A stretch of 64,000 bases of DNA from Larkinella sp049445795 (GCF_049445795.1 NZ_JBMSDT010000001.1:1-64000); one strand, 5' to 3'; numbered from the stretch's first letter, positions 25,979 to 35,073 are shown. Program-made: numbers and translations. The notes: generated by a model from the sequence alone, not told the origin.

Positions 25979-26596
25979 ATGCCATTCCTCGTCCTTGACC
26001 TCGAAATGACCGGCCCGGAGCCGGATTGGAACGAAATTATTCAGGTCGGTGCCGTGCTATTCGACGACAACTGGGTGGAAAAAGGCCAGTACCTGACCAA
26101 CGTCTACCCCGAAAACGAAGACGCTTTTTCCAGTTCGTCGGAAAAAATTCACAACCTGTCGCTGGCCGATCTGGAAGATGCCCCAATGATTTACGACGTG
26201 CTCCCGGAGATGGAAGACTGGATCATCGAGAAACTCGGCATCCGGAAAACGCAGAACACCACCGACAACACGCCCTACCTCCGCGATGTGATCATCTGCG
26301 GGCAGAGTGTCATCAACGACATCAATTTTCTGAAGGAAGCGTACCGGCTCGAAAAACTCAAGTGGCCGTATTCACGCACGCTGGTCGATCTGCACACGCT
26401 GGCGTATTTTCTGTTCCGGATTCTGAAGAAAAACGGCAAACCGGTTCCGGCCCGGCTGAGCCTCAAAGACATTGCGGGGCATTTCGGCTTTGAGCGTGAA
26501 TCCGAACACCACAACGCCCTCGAAGACGCCATCTTGACGGCCCAATGCATGAAAGAAGTGTTCAAATTGGCCGATAAGCTGCAATTAAGCCAGTAA
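25979..26596 (+). CDS. DnaQ-like DEDDh 3'-5' exonuclease
   Basis: 205 residues. Exo I LVLDLEMTGPEPDWNEIIQVG (Asp and Glu ligands), Exo II around CGQSVINDINFLKEAY (Asp), and Exo III ESEHHNALEDAILTAQ (His and Asp) give the complete DEDDh set. Similar in layout to oligoribonuclease and to the exonuclease domain of DNA polymerase III epsilon, but not clearly either. Cytosolic; trims DNA or short RNA. It begins six bases after the antitoxin fragment, and its last 12 bases overlap the end of the convergent nadR-like gene. Confidence 0.88.
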   Translation: MPFLVLDLEMTGPEPDWNEIIQVGAVLFDDNWVEKGQYLTNVYPENEDAFSSSSEKIHNLSLADLEDAPMIYDVLPEMEDWIIEKLGIRKTQNTTDNTPYLRDVIICGQSVINDINFLKEAYRLEKLKWPYSRTLVDLHTLAYFLFRILKKNGKPVPARLSLKDIAGHFGFERESEHHNALEDAILTAQCMKEVFKLADKLQLSQ

Positions 26597-27103
26597 GCGG
26601 TCAATTTCCCACGTGACCGTGTCCCACCGTTGTTCCCAGGTGCCCGAAACGTCGATGTAGTCGATGCCGCGTTCTTTGAGGGCGGTTTTGAAAAGCTGAT
26701 ACATATCCTCCCGACGGTGGCCCAGATCGCGCAGACCATCGGCGACCCAGGGCACATCGATGTTCAGCAGAAAGTATAAATCATAAGGCACCTGCTTCTC
26801 CAGTTCGGCCAAAACCGGCGGAACGTCATTCAGGTAAACCTGCGAATATAAAGCCGTCGTAATCAGATCCGTATCGCAGATCAGCAACTGGTTGGCTTTC
26901 GGCAAAGCATCCAGAACCGCCCGGGTTTGGGCGTGCCCGATCCGGACGTAATCGTCCAGTGTCAGGTCGTTGGAGGTGATGAGGTCACGGGCTACTTCGT
27001 GGACAAAAACCGTCTGGTAATGAGCCGCCAGTTGTTCCGCCAGCGTGGTTTTCCCGACGCTTTCGGGGCCGTACAGGCAAATCAGTTTTACGGAGTCAAT
27101 CAT
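26585..27103 (-). CDS. NadR-like ribosylnicotinamide kinase (AAA_28 P-loop protein)
   Basis: 172 residues from the ATG at 27103, which overlaps the pnuC stop (ATGA). P-loop LYGPESVGKTTLAEQLAAHY, then VHEVARDLI, then LLICDTDLITTALYSQVY and DLYFLLNIDVPWVADGLRDLGHRRE with a lid-like Arg region. This corresponds to the kinase domain of NadR without its helix-turn-helix and adenylyltransferase domains. It is expected to phosphorylate nicotinamide riboside to NMN, trapping what PnuC imports. Coupled translation with pnuC supports this role. Confidence 0.88.
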   Translation of the reverse strand: MIDSVKLICLYGPESVGKTTLAEQLAAHYQTVFVHEVARDLITSNDLTLDDYVRIGHAQTRAVLDALPKANQLLICDTDLITTALYSQVYLNDVPPVLAELEKQVPYDLYFLLNIDVPWVADGLRDLGHRREDMYQLFKTALKERGIDYIDVSGTWEQRWDTVTWEIDRLLA

Positions 27104-27765
27104 ACGGCAGACTGGGAATAACTCCGGTATTCCCGGGTAAAATGGTAGGCTCCCACCAGCGCAATCAGGCAGTAAGCCGCGTATTCGATCCCGACCACTT
27201 TCAGGCCCTTGACAAAGTACATGTAGGCGCTGATGGCGTCGACCAGCAGCCAGACGTACCAGGTTTCGACTTTCTTGCGAATCAGCAGGAACGTGGCTAC
27301 AATGCTCATCACCGACGTAAACGAGTCGAGGTACGGGAAGGCGCTCGGTTTGTTGAACAACACCGGAAACCACTCGTGCAGGTTCCCGGCAATGGTGCCG
27401 AAAACTACCGTCGCTACTGAACCGGCCAGCAAAATCAGGCCAAACTGTTTCTGCGTCAACTGGCTCACTTTCAACTCGTTCTTTCGATCTTCTTCTCCGG
27501 TTTTCGGGTGTGTCCACTCCCACCAGCCGACCCCGTTCATGACAAAAAAGAAAATTTGCAGGAACATGTCGGGGTACAACTGGATCTGATAAAACATGAA
27601 GAAAAACGTCGTTACGCTAATCAGACCGGCGGGCCAGCTCCAGATATTCGCCCGCGCCGACCACCAGGTCGCAAACGCACCTACGACGGTTCCGACGAAC
27701 TCCAGGTAGCTCATCGGATAGCCCAACACCGTAAAGAAGATGGAGTCAATATCGAAGAAATTCAT
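27100..27765 (-). CDS. pnuC: Nicotinamide riboside transporter PnuC
   Basis: 221 residues with about seven membrane helices. Family motifs: ARANIWSWPAGLISVTTFF in helix 2-3, NGVGWWEWTHP, and ETWYVWLLVDAISAYMYF near the end, which is the W-x-x-W-x-x-x-D substrate motif. It facilitates entry of nicotinamide riboside through the inner membrane. It forms a two-gene unit with the kinase at 26585-27103. I see no TPP aptamer or other riboswitch in the 134 bases upstream, which argues against a thiamine-specific PnuT. Confidence 0.93.
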   Translation of the reverse strand: MNFFDIDSIFFTVLGYPMSYLEFVGTVVGAFATWWSARANIWSWPAGLISVTTFFFMFYQIQLYPDMFLQIFFFVMNGVGWWEWTHPKTGEEDRKNELKVSQLTQKQFGLILLAGSVATVVFGTIAGNLHEWFPVLFNKPSAFPYLDSFTSVMSIVATFLLIRKKVETWYVWLLVDAISAYMYFVKGLKVVGIEYAAYCLIALVGAYHFTREYRSYSQSAV

Positions 27766-27899
27766 TACAAATCAAGATGTCAGAAAAGAAACAAGAATAA
27801 CGCACAATTCCGCCGACTCACTGTCTTGCTCCTGTTGCTTTTCTAACTAATTAACCAACAAATGGCATTGAGAAGAAAGCCAGTTGTTTAAAAGTGACT

Positions 27900-28337
27900 T
27901 TACTTTTTCAAGATAGAATATTCCTCCTCAAACACTTCCTGCCAGGTGAGTTGGCGAACGGTGGAGGTTTGCTGAGTCTCCTCTTCGGCTTTGCGCGTTG
28001 CCTGGCGAAAAGTTTTTTCCCAAATTTCTTCCAGGTACGGCTGATTTAAGCTCGGTTTTTCGGCCATGATTTCTTCGATGTTTTCCCGTGCATCCAGAAT
28101 GGAAACCGCCCAGCTTCCCGACCGTTTTTCCGGCTGAATTTTCCATTTAATGATGTGCATCATCAGCCGGGAAAGCTGGCTCCGTAACGCCCGCTTGAGT
28201 TCCTGCGACATACTGCTGAATAAGGTTTGCAGCCCCTCGGCCACCTGCTCATAGTCTTGCTCTGCGAGCGTTACCTGCAGTTCAGCTACGGTATCTGAGT
28301 AAGAAGTAGCGGCCAAATTTTCCCAATCCCGTTTCAT
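27900..28337 (-). CDS. DUF29 family protein
   Basis: 145 residues, all-helical and soluble. LRSQLSRLMMHIIKWKIQPEKRSGSWAVSI followed by DARENIEEIMAEKPSL matches the DUF29 pattern (LLxHLLKWxxQPxxRSxSW). In other bacteria DUF29 genes are often multi-copy, accessory and near mobile or toxin-antitoxin genes; no function is established. Located between pnuC and xthA as a single gene. Confidence 0.85.
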   Translation of the reverse strand: MKRDWENLAATSYSDTVAELQVTLAEQDYEQVAEGLQTLFSSMSQELKRALRSQLSRLMMHIIKWKIQPEKRSGSWAVSILDARENIEEIMAEKPSLNQPYLEEIWEKTFRQATRKAEEETQQTSTVRQLTWQEVFEEEYSILKK

Positions 28338-28373
28338 AGCGCCTTGATATTAAGCCAATTTACGGTAAAACCA

Positions 28374-29171
28374 CTAAGAACTGCCCTTAGTTCGCAATTC
28401 GACCCAAACCGGTCCGTGGTCGGAGTGAACGGCGTCGGGCAGGTGTCCGGCGGCCAGAATCTGATCTTTGCAACACTCGCTCACGGAAATGTAATCGATC
28501 CGCCAGCCTTTATTGTTGGAGCGGGCACCGGCGCGGTAGCTCCACCAACTGTACGAAATCTGATCGGGATTTTTGTACCGGAACGAGTCGACAAAACCGC
28601 TGTCGAACCACCGGGTCATCCACTCGCGCTCTTCGGGCAAAAAACCGGACATGGTTTTGTTCCGCACCGGGTCGTGAATGTCGATGGGCGTATGCGCAAT
28701 GTTGTAATCGCCGACCACAATCACGTTCGGCCGGGTTTTTCGCAGTTCCTGAACGTACGCGAAAAAATCCTCCAGAAACCGCATCTTGACGGCCTGCCGG
28801 ACGTCGCCGGTCGTACCCGACGGAAAGTAGCAGTTCAACAACGTCAGGTCGCCAAAGTCGGTGCGCAGAATCCGGCCCTCGCAGTCGTAGGCCGGAATCC
28901 CGCAGCCCATCACCACCTGATCGGGAGCCAGTTTCGAGAAGGTTGCCACCCCGCTATAGCCCTTCTTTTCGGCCGCGTGCCAGTGATACCGGTAGCCCTG
29001 CGCTTCGAACGGCAGCAAATCGACCACGTCGTGCGTAGCCTTCACCTCCTGAAAGCAAAGGATATCGAACGGATTTTGCCTGAGCCAGTCGATCAGGCCC
29101 TTGCTCAGCGCCGACCGGATGCCGTTGAGGTTGTAGGTCAGGATTTTAAGCGTTTCGCCGGTTGGGTTCAT
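28374..29171 (-). CDS. xthA: Exodeoxyribonuclease III / AP endonuclease
   Basis: 265 residues. EEP fold with LKILTYNLNGIRSALSKG, LCFQEVKATHDVV (metal Glu), GYSGVATFSK, VVGDYNIAHTPIDIHDP (catalytic Asp/Asn) and YISVSECCKDQI. The closing HSDHGPVWVEL holds the catalytic His. It repairs abasic sites and degrades 3' ends. The stop-to-start distance to leuS upstream is 13 bases, so the two are probably cotranscribed. Confidence 0.95.
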   Translation of the reverse strand: MNPTGETLKILTYNLNGIRSALSKGLIDWLRQNPFDILCFQEVKATHDVVDLLPFEAQGYRYHWHAAEKKGYSGVATFSKLAPDQVVMGCGIPAYDCEGRILRTDFGDLTLLNCYFPSGTTGDVRQAVKMRFLEDFFAYVQELRKTRPNVIVVGDYNIAHTPIDIHDPVRNKTMSGFLPEEREWMTRWFDSGFVDSFRYKNPDQISYSWWSYRAGARSNNKGWRIDYISVSECCKDQILAAGHLPDAVHSDHGPVWVELRTKGSS

Positions 29172-29184
29172 GGTGTTGGTAAGG

Positions 29185-31995
29185 TTAGATCACCACATTC
29201 ACAATCCGCTTCGGCACCACGACCACCTTTTTTGGGGTCTTGCCTTCAAGCCATTTCTGAACAACCTCGTTCGCCAGCACTTCCTGCTCGATTTCGGAAG
29301 CCGCCGAATCGGCCGAAAACGCCAGCGTCGTGCGGACTTTGCCGTTGATCTGCACGGGGTATTCGATGGTGTCTTCGACCATATACGCCGGATTGAAGAC
29401 CGGGAACTGGGCCTGGCTCAGCGTGCCGGGCTGGTTGCCCAAAGCCGCCCAGAGTTCCTCCGTGATGTGGGGCGCAAACGGGGCCAGTACCACCACCAGA
29501 TCCTGCAAAACCGCCTTTTTGTTGCATTTCAGCGCCGACAACTCGTTGACGCACACCATGAACGCACTCACCGAGGTGTTGAACGACAGGTTTTCGATGT
29601 CTTCGGCCACTTTCCGAATGGTTTTGTGCAACACTTTCAGTTCGGCGGGCGTGGGCGCGTCGTCAGTCACCAGCCAGCGGCCGGGCCGGGTTTCGGTCGA
29701 TTCTTCGTAGAACAGCCGCCAGAATTTCTTCAAAAACCGGTACACGCCGTCGATGCCGTTCGTATTCCAGGGTTTGGCGTCGGTCAGCGGGCCGAGAAAC
29801 ATTTCGTACAACCGCAGCGTGTCGGCGCCGTAGCGTTCCACCACCGTGTCGGGGTTGACGACGTTGAACTTCGATTTCGACATTTTCTCGATTTCGACTC
29901 CGCAGATGTACTTGCCGTCTTCCAAAAGAAACTCCGCATCCTCCGCCAAATCCGGGCGCGTTTTTTGGAACGCTGCCACATCCAGCACATCGTTTTCCAC
30001 GATATTGACGTCAACGTGCAAAGGCGTTACATCGTACTGGCTTTTCAATCCACTAGACACAAAAACCGGCTTTTTGCCTTCGCCAACCGATTCCTTCAGC
30101 CGATACACAAAATTCGACCGGCCTAGAATCATACCCTGATTGACCAGTTTCTTAAACGGTTCTTCTTCCGGCACGTAGCCCCGGTCTTTCATAAACTTGT
30201 TCCAAAACCGGCTGTAGAGGAGGTGGCCCGTCGCGTGTTCGGAGCCGCCCACGTACAAATCCACATCGCGCCAATAGTCGATCAAGTTCCGGTCGGCAAA
30301 CACCTCGTCGTTCTGCGGGTCCATGTAGCGGTACCAGTACCAGCTTGAACCCGCCCAGCCGGGCATGGTGCTCAATTCGTACTCGTACTCGCCTTTGTAT
30401 TTCCAACCTTCGGCGCGGGCCAGGGGCGGCTCGCCGGTTTCGGTTGGCAAATATTTGTCCACCGGTGGCAATTCGAGCGGCAGTTCGGATTCGTCCAATA
30501 GATACGGCAGGCCATCTTTGAAATACACCGGCACGGGTTCGCCCCAATACCGCTGGCGACTAAAAACCGCATCGCGCATCCGGTAATTGATCTTGGCCTT
30601 GCCGATCCCGTGTTCTTCCAGATACTGAACCAACACCGGCAGGGCTTCCGAATACGTCAGGCCATTGATCAGGCCGGAATTGATGTACCGCCCTTCTTTC
30701 GTATTATCAGCCTGTTTGTCAATGTCTTTCTGCGCGTCCAGAATCGGAATGATCGGCAAATCGAAGTGTTTGGCAAACGCCCAATCGCGCTGGTCGCCCG
30801 ACGGAACGGCCATGACCGCTCCGGTTCCGTAACCCGCCAGCACGTAATCGGCCAGATAGATCGGCACGCGTTCGCCGTTGAACGGATTGATGCAGTAGCT
30901 GCCCGTAAAGACGCCCGAGACGGTTTTGGCATCGGCCATCCGGTCGCGCTCCGACCGCATCTTGGCCGCCATGACGTAGGCATCCACGGCCGGTTTTTGC
31001 TCCAGCGTCGTCAATTCCGGCACCAGTTCGTGTTCGGGAGCCAGCACCATGAACGACACGCCGAAGATGGTATCGAGCCGCGTCGTAAACACTTTGATCC
31101 GTTCCACCCGGTGCTCAATCTGAAAACTCACCTCCGCCCCGGTCGATTTGCCGATCCAGTTACGTTGTTGTTCTTTCAGGGATTCCGACCAGTCGACGGT
31201 ATCCAGGCCGGTCAGCAAGCGGTCGGCGTAGGCCGTAATCCGCATCATCCACTGGCGCATGAGCTTCTGCTCGACCGGAAAACCGCCCCGCTCCGAAACC
31301 CCGTCTTTCACTTCGTCGTTGGCCAAAACCGTTCCCAAAGCCGCGCACCAGTTCACAACCGCGTCGGCCACGTACGTCAGGCGGTATTTCAGCGTGATTT
31401 CGTATTGCTCCCGTTCCGATTTGGCCTTCCACTCCTCGGCGGTAAAACTGGGCGTGTCTTCGTCGGACACGGACTTCAGTCCGTGGGTACCAGTTGCTTC
31501 AAATTTGGCGATGAGCGTTTCAATGGGCTCGGCGCGGTCGGTTTCTTTGTTGTACCAACTGCGGAACAACTCCATGAAAATCCACTGCGTCCATTTGTAA
31601 AAACCGGGGTCTGACGTGCGGACTTCCCGGCTCCAGTCGTAGCTAAAACCGATGTTTTTCAATTGCTCGATGTACCGGGCAATGTTCTGTTCGGTCGTAA
31701 TAGCGGGATGCTGACCGGTTTGGATGGCGTACTGCTCGGCGGGCAACCCGAACGAGTCGAAGCCCATCGGGTGCAGCACGTTGAAGCCTTTCAGCCGTTT
31801 ATAGCGGGTAACAATATCGGAAGCAATGTACCCCAGCGGGTGCCCGACGTGCAAACCGGCTCCGGACGGATACGGGAACATATCGAGGACGTAGTATTTC
31901 GGTTTGGAAGGATCGATCCCGGTGCGATAGGTGTGGTTTTTCTCCCATTCCTCCCGCCATTTTTTTTCAATTTCCTTATGGTTGTACTCAGACAT
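29185..31995 (-). CDS. leuS: Leucyl-tRNA synthetase
   Basis: 936 residues. HIGH motif in DMFPYPSGAGLHVGHPLGY (about 36-55), CP1 editing domain in the centre, KMSKS motif in EKMSKSKFNVVNPD (about 700), anticodon-binding helices and the C-terminal VPKRIVNVVI. Charges tRNA-Leu. Odd feature: codons for GTHGLKSVSDEDTP (about residues 165-180) contain an exact family E palindrome (31468-31490), read through in frame in the insertion-tolerant region before the editing domain. Confidence 0.97.
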   Translation of the reverse strand: MSEYNHKEIEKKWREEWEKNHTYRTGIDPSKPKYYVLDMFPYPSGAGLHVGHPLGYIASDIVTRYKRLKGFNVLHPMGFDSFGLPAEQYAIQTGQHPAITTEQNIARYIEQLKNIGFSYDWSREVRTSDPGFYKWTQWIFMELFRSWYNKETDRAEPIETLIAKFEATGTHGLKSVSDEDTPSFTAEEWKAKSEREQYEITLKYRLTYVADAVVNWCAALGTVLANDEVKDGVSERGGFPVEQKLMRQWMMRITAYADRLLTGLDTVDWSESLKEQQRNWIGKSTGAEVSFQIEHRVERIKVFTTRLDTIFGVSFMVLAPEHELVPELTTLEQKPAVDAYVMAAKMRSERDRMADAKTVSGVFTGSYCINPFNGERVPIYLADYVLAGYGTGAVMAVPSGDQRDWAFAKHFDLPIIPILDAQKDIDKQADNTKEGRYINSGLINGLTYSEALPVLVQYLEEHGIGKAKINYRMRDAVFSRQRYWGEPVPVYFKDGLPYLLDESELPLELPPVDKYLPTETGEPPLARAEGWKYKGEYEYELSTMPGWAGSSWYWYRYMDPQNDEVFADRNLIDYWRDVDLYVGGSEHATGHLLYSRFWNKFMKDRGYVPEEEPFKKLVNQGMILGRSNFVYRLKESVGEGKKPVFVSSGLKSQYDVTPLHVDVNIVENDVLDVAAFQKTRPDLAEDAEFLLEDGKYICGVEIEKMSKSKFNVVNPDTVVERYGADTLRLYEMFLGPLTDAKPWNTNGIDGVYRFLKKFWRLFYEESTETRPGRWLVTDDAPTPAELKVLHKTIRKVAEDIENLSFNTSVSAFMVCVNELSALKCNKKAVLQDLVVVLAPFAPHITEELWAALGNQPGTLSQAQFPVFNPAYMVEDTIEYPVQINGKVRTTLAFSADSAASEIEQEVLANEVVQKWLEGKTPKKVVVVPKRIVNVVI
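31468..31490. repeat. Palindromic element, family E, inside leuS
   Basis: CACGGACTtcAGTCCGTGGGTAC differs from the copy at 24188-24210 only in the two loop bases. It encodes GTHGLKSV in the leuS frame. Confidence 0.8.
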
Positions 31996-32023
31996 ACAGT
32001 GAAAAAGCGTTTTTGTCGAATAA

Positions 32024-32117
32024 GTTGTTACACAGGGTTGATTAGAGATTATCAGAGTTAATCAGAGTGTAACCCCTGATAACCTCTGATGTCCTCTGAT
32101 CAACCCTGTGTAACAAC
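32024..32117. repeat. Palindromic element, family A
   Basis: Perfect 19-base terminal arms GTTGTTACACAGGGTTGAT (32024-32042) and ATCAACCCTGTGTAACAAC (32099-32117). The interior is made of CAGAGTTAATCAGAG and CCTCTGAT words. It fills the spacer upstream of leuS. Confidence 0.85.
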
Positions 32118-32142
32118 CCAAGTCGCAAAAGTAGAGATTTTC

Positions 32143-33792
32143 TTACGGATTCGTCTGCGTATTTCGCGGAAGACGGTTCAGCGTGTAGCAAACCAGCCGG
32201 TTCAGGAGGTTTTGCTGGGTGGTCGAGCGGAGTTTACCCATTTCCAGTTCGTAGATGTAACCGGGTTTCAGGTCGGCCAGCTTCAGGGTCACGGTCCGGC
32301 CGTCGGGCGAAAGGTCGGCGCTCGTCACGGGAATGGCCTTCACATCAAACTGCTTCGACCCGTACGCTTCGTGGTATTCGTAATAATACCGCTTGAACTG
32401 AAAATTAGCCACTTCCTTCGCCACCGTCGCGTCGAGCGGTTGCGTAAAGGTCAGGGCAAAACCGGTGGACGTCACCTTCATATCGGCCAGTTCGAGCGGC
32501 ACCTTGCCTTTCCAGCGAACACGCTGCATCCCCTCATCGCCCGCCCAGCCGTGGTCGGTCTGGCCCAGCCACAGGCTCCCGTCGGGCGCAAACGCCAGCC
32601 GGTTATTGCCTTTCCGCAGCCCCACCCCGGCCAGAAACGGCGCACAGGCTCCCTGAATTTGCCCATCGACAGTTTCGAGCATCAACCGAATCAGGTACGG
32701 GTGATCCATCTCGCCGATCAGCATTTTCCCGGCAAATGGCCCGAATTTCCCGCCCGTGTCGTCAAGCAGCGGCTGCGTAGGCGAGTTGGCAATCCGGCTG
32801 TGCGGAAACGCCACACTCTCGACCGTCCGCAGGCTATCCAGAAATTTAACCGGCAGTTTGCTGGGCGTCACGTGTGGAAAACCCTCTTTCCAGAGCAGGC
32901 TGGCCGGGTGGCCGTAGTGTTTACCTTCCTGCACATGATAAAGCTTGCTCGTTCCGAGCCAGTCACCCTGGTTATCGGCTGCATACAAGTTTCCCTGCGC
33001 ATCAAAGCCAATGCTGTTCGGTGAACGAAAACCGCTGGCAAACGGATGGAGTTTGCCGTCGGGGGTCAGTTTCATGATCCAGCCCCGGTAAGGCACCGCC
33101 GAATACATGCGCCCCGGACGGCCTAGGGTGTCGAGTTTCCCGCGTACTTCCGGAAAAATACCGGCTCCGTTGGAGGCACAGTTCAGGGCAATGTAGATAT
33201 TTCCTTTTTTGTCTTTCACCGGCCCGAATGCAAATTCGTGGTAATTCCCGGACAAGCCAAAATCATCGGTGACGGTCAGGTATTCGTCGGCCACCCCGTC
33301 GCCGTTGGTATCTTTGATCCGGGTCAATTCCGGGCGTTGGATCACCAGAATCTCGCTGTTGCTGACGGCCATAATCCCCAATGGGTCGTGAATACCCTCG
33401 GCAAACAGTTTCCAGGTCTTGGTTTTGGGGTTGTAGATCATGATTTCGCCCCGGTGAAAACCGGCCACCACCCGGCCGTCGGGCATCACCGCCAGGCCGT
33501 CGGTTTCGGCCGTCAGCCCCTTGGGCATCTGAATGGTTTCCACCTCGTAATAATCGGTGATTGTATCGGCGGGGAACAGCGGTTTGGCACTTACACCTAG
33601 CAAGGAAAGTGAATGAACCAGCAGACTGAAAAAGAGAATCTGTGCGGGTGCCGAGTTTTTACCCCTAAATCCCGAACGTCGGCCCGGCCTTAAGGGGAGT
33701 TTCAAATCCGGATTACGCAGTGTCCAAGCTCCCTTAAGGCCGGGCCGACGTTCGGGATTTAGGGGTACTTCTACGTTTAAAGTTGTTTTCAT
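32143..33792 (-). CDS. Secreted PQQ/NHL-type beta-propeller dehydrogenase-like protein, with a repeat-derived N-terminal insert
   Basis: 549 residues. The main part is a propeller of the PQQ-dependent sugar dehydrogenase / membrane-bound dehydrogenase type: GLAVMPDGRVVAGFHRGEI, DTNGDGVADEYLTVTDDFG, YRGWIMKLTPDGKLHPFASG, FRSPNSIGFDAQGNLYAADNQGDW. A C-terminal beta domain spans about 440-549. The start ATG overlaps the stop of the cupredoxin gene (ATGA). Residues 9-45 (from PLNPERRPGLK on) are encoded by a family F palindrome, and the real signal peptide (ILFFSLLVHSLSLLGVSA) now begins near residue 51. Whether export still works is open. Substrate unknown. Confidence 0.82.
   Translation of the reverse strand: MKTTLNVEVPLNPERRPGLKGAWTLRNPDLKLPLRPGRRSGFRGKNSAPAQILFFSLLVHSLSLLGVSAKPLFPADTITDYYEVETIQMPKGLTAETDGLAVMPDGRVVAGFHRGEIMIYNPKTKTWKLFAEGIHDPLGIMAVSNSEILVIQRPELTRIKDTNGDGVADEYLTVTDDFGLSGNYHEFAFGPVKDKKGNIYIALNCASNGAGIFPEVRGKLDTLGRPGRMYSAVPYRGWIMKLTPDGKLHPFASGFRSPNSIGFDAQGNLYAADNQGDWLGTSKLYHVQEGKHYGHPASLLWKEGFPHVTPSKLPVKFLDSLRTVESVAFPHSRIANSPTQPLLDDTGGKFGPFAGKMLIGEMDHPYLIRLMLETVDGQIQGACAPFLAGVGLRKGNNRLAFAPDGSLWLGQTDHGWAGDEGMQRVRWKGKVPLELADMKVTSTGFALTFTQPLDATVAKEVANFQFKRYYYEYHEAYGSKQFDVKAIPVTSADLSPDGRTVTLKLADLKPGYIYELEMGKLRSTTQQNLLNRLVCYTLNRLPRNTQTNP
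33661..33766. repeat. Palindromic element, family F, inside a coding region
   Basis: Perfect 36-base arms at 33661-33696 (ACCCCTAAATCCCGAACGTC and GGCCCGGCCTTAAGGG) and 33731-33766, with a 34-base centre. A diverged copy including the centre lies at 59600-59692. Here it sits 26 bases after a start codon and is open in frame. Confidence 0.9.
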
Positions 33793-34859
33793 TCGGCCAT
33801 CATCGTTATCGTGAAACTCTTCGTTCCGGCAGGCAAGCGGACAAAACCGTCCTGAATTTTTCCCACCGAGGGGCGGTATTTGACGCCATCGCCGGGTTTA
33901 CAGACAAAATACACCGGCCCGGCCACTGTTCCGAGTTTGAACTGGCGCACCAGTCCCCGGCCCGTCGCCAGCGGTTTAATCATCTCGCGGACCTCCACCC
34001 CATTGACCGTGTACCAGAATTCCGGGTAGCGATTAATCAATCGGTAGCCTTTGAACTTGACCTCGGGCAATCGGTCGGCCGTACCAAACCGGAACGGAAA
34101 ACCGCCTTTGTCCCGAAAATAAATATCCCCGATGATGTGCGTGGGTTTCTTGCCGTTGCCGTCCCAGTGATCGGTCTGGTCGATAAAACCGCCCGTCCAG
34201 GCATAGCGCAACCGGCAGGCTCCGGCATCCCAGCAGTAGGATTCTTTCGGTGTCAGTCCCACGGCAATCGACGCCGGTCCCGACTCGGGCATGAACGTCC
34301 GGTAAAGCGCCGGGTATTTCAGTTCATACGGATGATCCGGCTGATGGTGCGCATGTCCGGCATCATCTTTCCGGTTGGCAGCCACGTTCGGATCTTTGTC
34401 CAAAGCTGGAACGAAGGCCGGTCGGCGGGTGACGTAGATGGCGCCGTACATCACAAAACCGTGGCCGGGATACGTGCAGACGTAGGAATAAATGCCTTCA
34501 TTTTGGAGCACGAAGCTGATTTTCTCGGATTTCCCCGGCTCGACCACGGGCGTGTGGGCGACCACATCCGGCGACCGGGGCACATAATTGAGTTTGACGG
34601 CCTGATCGCCCAGGGCCAGCGCGGTATTGACGACCCGAAGCCGGGAATTCGGCAGCGTCACGACCAGGTTGTGCGCCATGTCGTCGTAATTATCGAGGGT
34701 CAGGTTAACCCGGGTGCCGGGCCGAACCACAAAACGGGGAATGTCGAATTTTAGGCCTTCAATGGCCCGAATCGTCAATGTGGTGTCCTGAGCAAAAGAG
34801 GGCGGTTTAGGCAGGCTGCAAAAGGCCAGAACCAGACCGGCAACTACAAAATTTTTCAT
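33789..34859 (-). CDS. Periplasmic cupredoxin-domain protein
   Basis: 356 residues with a signal peptide (VVAGLVLAFCSLPKPPSFAQ). The cupredoxin domain covers about residues 25-145, with type 1 copper ligands H63 (DDMAHNLVV), C128, H133 and M137 (YSYVCTYPGHGFVMYG), an auracyanin/azurin-like set. A His-rich linker follows (AGHAHHQPDHPYE, about 165). The C-terminal ~190 residues form a beta-rich domain of unknown type, which also appears with haem or glucose-dehydrogenase-like proteins. Overlap with the downstream propeller gene suggests the copper site accepts electrons from that dehydrogenase (inference). Confidence 0.88.
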   Translation of the reverse strand: MKNFVVAGLVLAFCSLPKPPSFAQDTTLTIRAIEGLKFDIPRFVVRPGTRVNLTLDNYDDMAHNLVVTLPNSRLRVVNTALALGDQAVKLNYVPRSPDVVAHTPVVEPGKSEKISFVLQNEGIYSYVCTYPGHGFVMYGAIYVTRRPAFVPALDKDPNVAANRKDDAGHAHHQPDHPYELKYPALYRTFMPESGPASIAVGLTPKESYCWDAGACRLRYAWTGGFIDQTDHWDGNGKKPTHIIGDIYFRDKGGFPFRFGTADRLPEVKFKGYRLINRYPEFWYTVNGVEVREMIKPLATGRGLVRQFKLGTVAGPVYFVCKPGDGVKYRPSVGKIQDGFVRLPAGTKSFTITMMAE

Positions 34860-35073
34860 GCGGTTTGACTATAATCCAATAAGCAGGTCAGGGGTGTTTT
34901 CTACTAACGCTGATTAAGGCGAAAAAACGCAATCTACAAGGTTTTTCGATGCAATTTTCACCCCGGGCCGACGTTATTCCAACGGTTCCCCGCCGTACTA
35001 ACCCAGATACTGTTCTGCTATCGACGTCTACTGCTACTTATTTCATTGTTAGCACTCTAATCCTTTGTAATTC

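Noticed and set aside
27766..27899. Possible TPP or NAD riboswitch before pnuC
   Set aside because: No aptamer motifs recognised in the spacer.
29170..30126. 318-codon open frame on the + strand opposite leuS (similar ones at 30610-31614 and 16252-17364)
   Set aside because: Same antisense effect of GC-rich coding sequence; leuS and the hydroxylase are unambiguous on the - strand.
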